Of a stretch of 34,418 bases of DNA, positions 29,601 through 34,418 are shown in pieces; positions within the stretch are counted from its first letter, which is position 1, and every line of letters begins with the position of its first letter. The stretch comes from an uncultured Oscillospiraceae bacterium (GTDB lineage Bacteria > Bacillota > Clostridia > Oscillospirales > Acutalibacteraceae), in contig UQBX01000024.1 in assembly GCA_900539425.1 (NCBI GenBank), positions 1 through 34,418 on the forward strand. Direction: 5' to 3'. Both the position numbers and the translations under genes were made by a program. A model generated the notes under the pieces. It was not told where the DNA came from. It was given only the letters and a program-made list of their open reading frames with translations, and ran no database searches.

Positions 29601-30380
29601 TCATTCTCTTGCGGCGCCGCAGAAAATTAGGGCGGAGCCTGCAGTCTTTTTCCTGAGTACTGCAAAAGCCGCTATCAGCACGGCATAAATCACTATCCAG
29701 CAGATATAGGATTTGCTCAGGTGCATTCCGGCACTTGAGATTATTATAGTTGAGCAGAGTTTTCTTGCCCCGCCTACAACAAAGCCGATTATTGAAAAAT
29801 CACAGATAAGAGCGGCGTTTTTGCCTTTGAAAATTATGCACACAAGCCCCAGAACACACATGGCGGCAATGTAAAATCCCGCGTCAAGAGCGTAAGGAAG
29901 CATCATTGAGCCGGTTTTGATAAGCGCATAATGTTCAAGGTTGTTTGAAGCGTCTGTAAGAAACGGCACAACAAGCAGAAGCGCTGCAATAGGAATTGCC
30001 CTGATATGGTTTTCTTCCTTGTTCTGTGAAATGTAAAGCCTGTAAATAACATAAAGGAAAAGCACAAGCGCCATTTTGCGGACTATGAAATATACGCAGG
30101 CGGCGTCAAGGTTGTATGTTTCCAGCATTTCTATATTCGGCGGCAGTATCTTAAATGCGAATATACCCGATATAAGGCCGAAATACGGGTCTTTTGCCTT
30201 AACAAGTATAAGATAGACCGCGGCAACGGCAAGCGTGAATACGAACGCCTGGATAAGCGCGGAAGTGTTGCTCCACGGAGTAAGTCTTTTGAGCGCTTTT
30301 TCACCCGCATAGCAGAATATTACTATTGCAAGTGATAAAAGGGAAAGTATCTGGTTTTTGCTGAAGTTCAGTTTCTTCAT
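29601..30380 (-). CDS. polytopic membrane protein, unknown function
   Basis: 259 residues with about seven or eight hydrophobic segments and few charged loops. I do not recognise the family. The ATG at 30380 is preferred, as GGAAGTGAG lies just upstream; an in-frame ATG at 30449 overlaps the promoter. Segments PYFGLISGIFAFKILPPN and FLTDASNNLEHYALIKTGSMM are the most distinctive. Co-transcribed with the HD phosphohydrolase. Confidence 0.78.
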   Translation of the reverse strand: MKKLNFSKNQILSLLSLAIVIFCYAGEKALKRLTPWSNTSALIQAFVFTLAVAAVYLILVKAKDPYFGLISGIFAFKILPPNIEMLETYNLDAACVYFIVRKMALVLFLYVIYRLYISQNKEENHIRAIPIAALLLVVPFLTDASNNLEHYALIKTGSMMLPYALDAGFYIAAMCVLGLVCIIFKGKNAALICDFSIIGFVVGGARKLCSTIIISSAGMHLSKSYICWIVIYAVLIAAFAVLRKKTAGSALIFCGAARE

Positions 30381-30420
30381 AATGCTCACTTCCACAATTA
30401 AAATAAATATTATTAATATT

Positions 30421-30449
30421 ATTATATAAAAGATAATAATCTGTTTCAA
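30421..30449 (-). promoter_or_regulatory. sigma-A promoter of the membrane protein-HD operon
   Basis: Minus strand TTGAAA (30444-30449), 17-base spacer, TATAAT (30421-30426). Confidence 0.78.
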
Positions 30450-30533
30450 TAAGTTAACTTACCAAAAATATCCTGTTATATGTGTGGAATTTACACAATA
30501 AAAAATATGTAACAACGCATTGCTCGGAAATGT

Positions 30534-30563
30534 AAAAAGCGCCCCTGCACGGAGCGCTTTTTT
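30534..30563. terminator. terminator of the cobW-type gene
   Basis: AAAAGCGC and GCGCTTTT arms with CC/GG inside form a stem, with T-runs on both strands. On the minus strand it follows the CobW-type stop codon. Confidence 0.85.
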
Positions 30564-30566
30564 GTA

Positions 30567-31805
30567 TTAATCCGCAAGGCAGTTGTCAAGCGCCTTTATA
30601 ATGGCGGTCTTGTCCATATCCCTGCCTATGAAAACTATTTTATTTATCCTGTCGCCGTAAGTAGGATCCCACGCGGCGGCGATGTCAGGATTCATCTGCA
30701 GTATCTGCTTCTTTTCTCTTTCCGGGAAGCAGGCTATCCACTTGCCGTCGTCGGTAGCCGTTTTCTGCCTGCCGCTCTGCTCAAAGATATAAGCGGTGTT
30801 GGGGTCTTCCTTTATCCAGAAAAGTCCCTTTGCGCGGATAACTTCTTTGGGCCATTTCGCAAACACGAATTCCTCAAATTTCTGCTTTGAAAGCGGCTTT
30901 ACATTCTGATAAACAAAAGTACCTATGCCGTACTCCTCCGCTTCGCCCTCGCCGTGGTGGTGATGATGGTGGTGGCCGTGATGCTCGTCATGGTGGTGCT
31001 CATCGTGGTCATGGTCGTGATGATCGTGATCATCATGCTCGTCATGGCTTGTTTCAGAGTTTTCACCCTCACCGCGCATAGCCTGTATCCAGCCTGCGCT
31101 TTCAAGTATCTTTTCATAGTCAAAGCGGTTGGTTGAAAGTATCTCGCCAACATCAACATTGCCGTAGGTGGTTTCAATTATTTTAGCCTGTGGTTGGAGC
31201 GCCTTGATTACTGCAAGCACTTTTTCCCTTACTTCGTCAGAAACCTCGTCCACTTTGTTGAGAATTATCGTTGTGCAGTATTCTATCTGCTGAACAAGCA
31301 GGTTTTCGATATCCTCCTCGTCCATATCTTTTTTAAGCAGTGAATCTCCCGCGCCGAATTCGTCTGCCATGCGCTTTGCGTCAACAACCGTAGTGATGTT
31401 GTCAAGATACGCAACTGCGGGCAGGTCAACGGACGGGTCTGTGCCGTCAAGCATACAGATGGAGCCTGCTATCGGGCCGGGCTCGCATATGCCCGATGCC
31501 TCAATAAGAATATAGTCAAATATTTTACTTGAAGCAAGGCTTATTATCTGCTTCATCAAATCAACTTTGAGCGTGCAGCAGATACAGCCGTTTGAAAGCG
31601 GCACAAGATTTTCATCTTTTTGTGTAACGGCGCCGCCTTTTTGGATAAGGGAAGCGTCTATATTTACCTCTCCTATATCATTTACGATAACGGCAACACG
31701 GTAGCCTTCCTGATTTGAAAGAACATGGTTTAAAAGAGTGGTCTTGCCCGCGCCGAGATAGCCCGTAAGCAGGGATACCGGCACAAGGCCCTGTTTGTAG
31801 TTCAT
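30567..31805 (-). CDS. COG0523/CobW-family GTPase with large His-rich metal loop
   Basis: 412 residues. Metallochaperone-type G3E GTPase. P-loop GYLGAGKTT (15-23), metal-binding CxCC in GCICC (Cys74, 76, 77), NKVD (183-186), then a linker of about 30 residues (254-284) with some 20 His alternating with Asp and Glu, then the CobW C-terminal domain. The His-rich loop and CxCC are typical of zinc-linked members such as ZigA/YciC, but nickel or cobalt cannot be excluded. No Zur box was seen upstream. GGGAGG precedes the ATG. It lies 48 bases after the GH3 gene with no terminator between, so it may be read from that promoter. Confidence 0.92.
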   Translation of the reverse strand: MNYKQGLVPVSLLTGYLGAGKTTLLNHVLSNQEGYRVAVIVNDIGEVNIDASLIQKGGAVTQKDENLVPLSNGCICCTLKVDLMKQIISLASSKIFDYILIEASGICEPGPIAGSICMLDGTDPSVDLPAVAYLDNITTVVDAKRMADEFGAGDSLLKKDMDEEDIENLLVQQIEYCTTIILNKVDEVSDEVREKVLAVIKALQPQAKIIETTYGNVDVGEILSTNRFDYEKILESAGWIQAMRGEGENSETSHDEHDDHDHHDHDHDEHHHDEHHGHHHHHHHGEGEAEEYGIGTFVYQNVKPLSKQKFEEFVFAKWPKEVIRAKGLFWIKEDPNTAYIFEQSGRQKTATDDGKWIACFPEREKKQILQMNPDIAAAWDPTYGDRINKIVFIGRDMDKTAIIKALDNCLAD

Positions 31806-31853
31806 ATTTATCCTCCCGAGTTTGTTTTTTCAGTTAATATGATAACACCGCTG

Positions 31854-34304
31854 TCAACCCCGGTTTTCTCTGAAACGTCTGAAAGCGGTAGTGTCCATAG
31901 CGCATTTAAGCACGTTCATTGCGGTGCGCTGAAGTTCGGCAACTGTGATGCCGCCCGGTTTTCCGAGTGATTCAAGCAGTGTGCCGTCCGGCTTCCTCTT
32001 TCCGGTTCGTTTTCCGCCCGGCATAAATACGTCTACCTGCGCCCTTACCCTGTAAGCCTGGTCACGCACACACGTAAATTCGGGGCTTCTGCCTTTCTGC
32101 ATCCACCAGTCGGTCATAACATTGCCTTTGTAGTTCCATTCTTTTCTAAGAATATCGGTGCAAAGTTCGTAGCCGTAGTGGTTGTAAACGCCGTTTGTTT
32201 TGTTGTAGGAAGTCATTATGTTTTTAGGCGATGCTTCTTTAATGCATATCTCAAAGCCCTTGAGATATATTTCCCTTAAAGCGCGTTCGGATACGCGGGA
32301 GTCATTTTTCGTCCTTGCAAATTCCTGGTTGTTGCAGGCAAAATGCTTGGGGCACGCCGAAGCGCCCTTGCTCTGTATGCCGCGCACTGCCGCCGCCGCC
32401 ATTTTGCCCGAAACATACGGGTCTTCCGAATAATACTCAAAATTCCTGCCGCAAAGCGGATTTCTGTGTATATTCATACCGGGTGCGAGCAGCACGTCTG
32501 TGCCGCGGTCAAGCATTTCTGCCGCAACCGCAGAGTAAATGTCCTCAACAAGCTGTGTGTCAAAGGAGCAGGCAAGCAGAGTTCCTATCGGGATAAGCGT
32601 GCACTTAGCGCTCAGACGTATGCCGGATGGGCCGTCCGTAGTGATAACGGGGGGAACGCCTTTGTCCCTAAGCGACTGCAAAACACCGCCGAACGCACCC
32701 GCATTGCCTTTTGCGCCGAGTTTGCTGTCCATTGTGTAATCGCCGCGTGTGAGCGCCTCAAGTTCTTCAAGGCTGAGAGCGGAAACGAAATCCTCAAGCT
32801 TAGCTTTGCCGTCGGCAACGTCAAACAGCGAAATATCTTTATTGTCTGAAGGCACAAGCGCCTGCGGCAGTTCATCCTCTATTTTCTGTTTTAAATCTGC
32901 TTTCCTTAACGGGCACGCCCTTTTTACGGGAATGTACCTGTTTACGCCCTTTACGGGTGTGATTATTTCGAACTTTTCTGACGGGGCAAGGTTTTCTGAA
33001 AGCCGCTCATAAAGCGCATCGGTTTCCTGGAAATAGCTAAATACTTTTTCGGCACTGTCAACTGACTGCCCAAGATAAAAGCTGTATTCGCCTGCCATTG
33101 TGATGTATGATGATCTGTAGCCGTAAACGCCCTGCGAATCATAGGATGCAAGCTGATACATTGAAACAAAAAGCTCGATTTCCTGTTCTTCACCGGGTTC
33201 AAGAAGTTTTGTTTTGCCGAAAGCCGCAAGTTCCTTCAAAGGGTTGCCGAGTTCGCCCTGCGGTTTTTCTATATAAAGCATAACAGGCTTTTTGCCTGCA
33301 CGGGCGCCCGTATTTTTTACTGATACGGTAAAGTAAAAGCCGTCCTCTTTTGCCTTTGCTTCTTTGAGAGCCGTTTCAAATTCAGTGTAGCTTAATCCGT
33401 AGCCGAACGGATAGATAGCTTTTTCGGGAGCAAAAGTTTCAAAATATCTGTAGCCTACATAGATGTCCTCAGTGTAGTTGTTGTAATCATGGTTTGCGAA
33501 ATCCGAAGAACTCGGATAGTCGGTATATTCTCTTGCAACGGTGTCGGTAAGAGCTCCGCAGGGATTAGCCCTGCCGCACAGCAGGTTTGCCGCCGCAGTG
33601 CCGCTTTCCTGCCCGCTCTGCCACATCAGCAGCACGGCGTTTATTTTATCGCCGAAGTCTTCAATCCACGCCATGTCCATAACGCACCCGATGTTTAATA
33701 TTACCGCCGTTTTATGGAAATAATCTGTTACGGTGCTTAAAAGGCGGCGTTCCTCATCTGTCAGATACCAGCTGCCTTTTTCAAGCGCACAGTCTCTGTC
33801 CTCTCCCGATGAGCGGCCTATAACAACAACGGCACAATCCGATTCTTTTGATGCTTCAAAAATATCAGACGCCTCAATGGGCATTTCGGGATAAAATCTC
33901 GGCCACATTCCCCACACGGAATCGTTGATCTTGTTTTCGGCGCACCAGCTTTCATATTTCTGCGCAAGTTTTTCATTCAGCGCCAAATCAGCACATTCGC
34001 GTATTCCCTGAACAAGATTTACTTCGTAAGGTCTGTTTACCTCGCCGCCTGAGCCGTAACCAGTGTAAAACCAGTTGCATTGCACACGGCCGAAAACGGA
34101 AATGCGTTCGCCGTTTGTGAGCGGCAGCATGCCGTCATTTTTAAGAAGCACAGCGCCCTCCTGAGCCGCTTTGGCAAGCAGCGCAGAATTGCTTTTATCA
34201 ATTTCTCCGCTTGTATCCGCCTCTACTTTTTTCTGTGAAACGGAGTTGAGCGAAGTTATAAAACCGCCTACGGAATTAACCGCTTTTTCAAGAAGACTGT
34301 TCAT
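31854..34304 (-). CDS. GH3 family beta-glucosidase with permuted domain order
   Basis: 816 residues. Hydrolyses beta-glucosides or related oligosaccharides; no signal peptide is seen, so it is probably cytosolic. The usual C-terminal alpha/beta sandwich comes first (about 30-300, with AVLLKNDGMLPL, GYGSGGEV and DRDCALEKGSWYL), then a fibronectin-like domain (about 310-420), and last the TIM barrel (about 500-800) with GPSGIR, PGMNIHRNPLCGRNFEYYSEDP, CPKHFACNNQE and the nucleophile Asp732 in VMTDWW. This reversed order is known from Ruminococcus albus and Butyrivibrio fibrisolvens enzymes. AGGGGA precedes the ATG. The exact sugar is unknown. Confidence 0.93.
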   Translation of the reverse strand: MNSLLEKAVNSVGGFITSLNSVSQKKVEADTSGEIDKSNSALLAKAAQEGAVLLKNDGMLPLTNGERISVFGRVQCNWFYTGYGSGGEVNRPYEVNLVQGIRECADLALNEKLAQKYESWCAENKINDSVWGMWPRFYPEMPIEASDIFEASKESDCAVVVIGRSSGEDRDCALEKGSWYLTDEERRLLSTVTDYFHKTAVILNIGCVMDMAWIEDFGDKINAVLLMWQSGQESGTAAANLLCGRANPCGALTDTVAREYTDYPSSSDFANHDYNNYTEDIYVGYRYFETFAPEKAIYPFGYGLSYTEFETALKEAKAKEDGFYFTVSVKNTGARAGKKPVMLYIEKPQGELGNPLKELAAFGKTKLLEPGEEQEIELFVSMYQLASYDSQGVYGYRSSYITMAGEYSFYLGQSVDSAEKVFSYFQETDALYERLSENLAPSEKFEIITPVKGVNRYIPVKRACPLRKADLKQKIEDELPQALVPSDNKDISLFDVADGKAKLEDFVSALSLEELEALTRGDYTMDSKLGAKGNAGAFGGVLQSLRDKGVPPVITTDGPSGIRLSAKCTLIPIGTLLACSFDTQLVEDIYSAVAAEMLDRGTDVLLAPGMNIHRNPLCGRNFEYYSEDPYVSGKMAAAAVRGIQSKGASACPKHFACNNQEFARTKNDSRVSERALREIYLKGFEICIKEASPKNIMTSYNKTNGVYNHYGYELCTDILRKEWNYKGNVMTDWWMQKGRSPEFTCVRDQAYRVRAQVDVFMPGGKRTGKRKPDGTLLESLGKPGGITVAELQRTAMNVLKCAMDTTAFRRFRENRG

Positions 34305-34341
34305 CTGATTTCCCCTTGTTTAATTAATATTCAGTATTTTA

Positions 34342-34370
34342 ATATTAGCAAATATGTTTATAAACTGCAA
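34342..34370 (-). promoter_or_regulatory. sigma-A promoter of the GH3 gene, possibly also cobW-type
   Basis: Minus strand TTGCAG (34365-34370), 17-base spacer, TAATAT (34342-34347). Confidence 0.68.
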
Positions 34371-34418
34371 TATAAAAATCAATATTGCCTCGGCATTGCA
34401 TAAAATAAACGAAAAAAC

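Noticed and set aside
30887..31177. short ORFs on both strands opposite or out of frame with the His-rich segment
   Set aside because: They are frame-shifted readings of the repetitive His/Asp codons in the CobW-type gene.
32343..32849. 168-residue plus-strand ORF in the GH3 gene
   Set aside because: Antisense to catalytic GH3 sequence, no ribosome site.

Overview
The window looks like the chromosome of an anaerobic Firmicute of class Clostridia, most plausibly an Oscillospirales/Ruminococcaceae-type gut commensal. The evidence is an intact acetyl-CoA-to-butyryl-CoA pathway, a tryptophan operon under a T-box, a Rex-type operator, a domain-permuted GH3 glycosidase of the rumen Ruminococcus/Butyrivibrio type, strong AGGAGG-type ribosome binding sites, frequent TTG starts (six genes) and many sigma-A promoters with 17-base spacers. 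No species can be named from the sequence alone.

Layout. 1-2081: a tRNA-Arg(CCU) on the minus strand, a long A+T-rich intergenic stretch, then a secreted cell-wall protein (DUF348-DUF348-DUF348-G5-3D) behind a perfect promoter and a hairpin-rich leader. 2114-8957: T-box leader with a UGG specifier followed by trpEGDCFBA, all genes overlapping or nearly so, closed by a terminator. 8963-12797: a separate transcription unit with a consensus promoter, a GC-rich heavily structured leader of about 330 nt, then a phage-derived cassette of tail fibre with collagen repeats, small coiled-coil protein, XhlA-like membrane protein, r1t-type holin and CHAP endolysin. No capsid, terminase, tail-tube or integrase gene is present. 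12826-15584: a TetR-type regulator and a ClC chloride channel/antiporter on the minus strand, with a candidate small RNA (13839-14003) between them on the plus strand.

15742-16764: a single gene for a membrane-anchored secreted protein of unknown function. 17020-23171: a Rex-type operator over the thl promoter and the butyrate operon thl-crt-hbd-bcd-etfB-etfA, with a long hairpin between hbd and bcd. The thiolase, dehydrogenase and dehydratase make crotonyl-CoA, and Bcd-Etf reduces it to butyryl-CoA, probably by electron bifurcation. 23181-23909: a YlmH-type S4 RNA-binding protein. 23989-25283: a visibly A+T-rich unit between two very strong terminators, holding a 58-residue basic protein and a 327-residue protein I cannot assign; it looks acquired.

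25295-26470 (minus): a stand-alone AICAR transformylase. 26603-28881 (plus), from a partly overlapping divergent promoter: two RimK-like ATP-grasp proteins and a protein with a C-terminal CYTH (triphosphate tunnel) domain, a compact operon of unknown product. 28922-30380 (minus): a polytopic membrane protein and an HD phosphohydrolase. 30567-31805 (minus): a COG0523/CobW GTPase with a large His-rich loop. 31854-34304 (minus): a GH3 beta-glucosidase with permuted domain order.

The parts most worth following up are the structured leader plus orphan tail-fibre/holin/lysin cassette, the ATP-grasp/ATP-grasp/CYTH operon, the candidate small RNA at 13839-14003, and the A+T-rich two-gene island.
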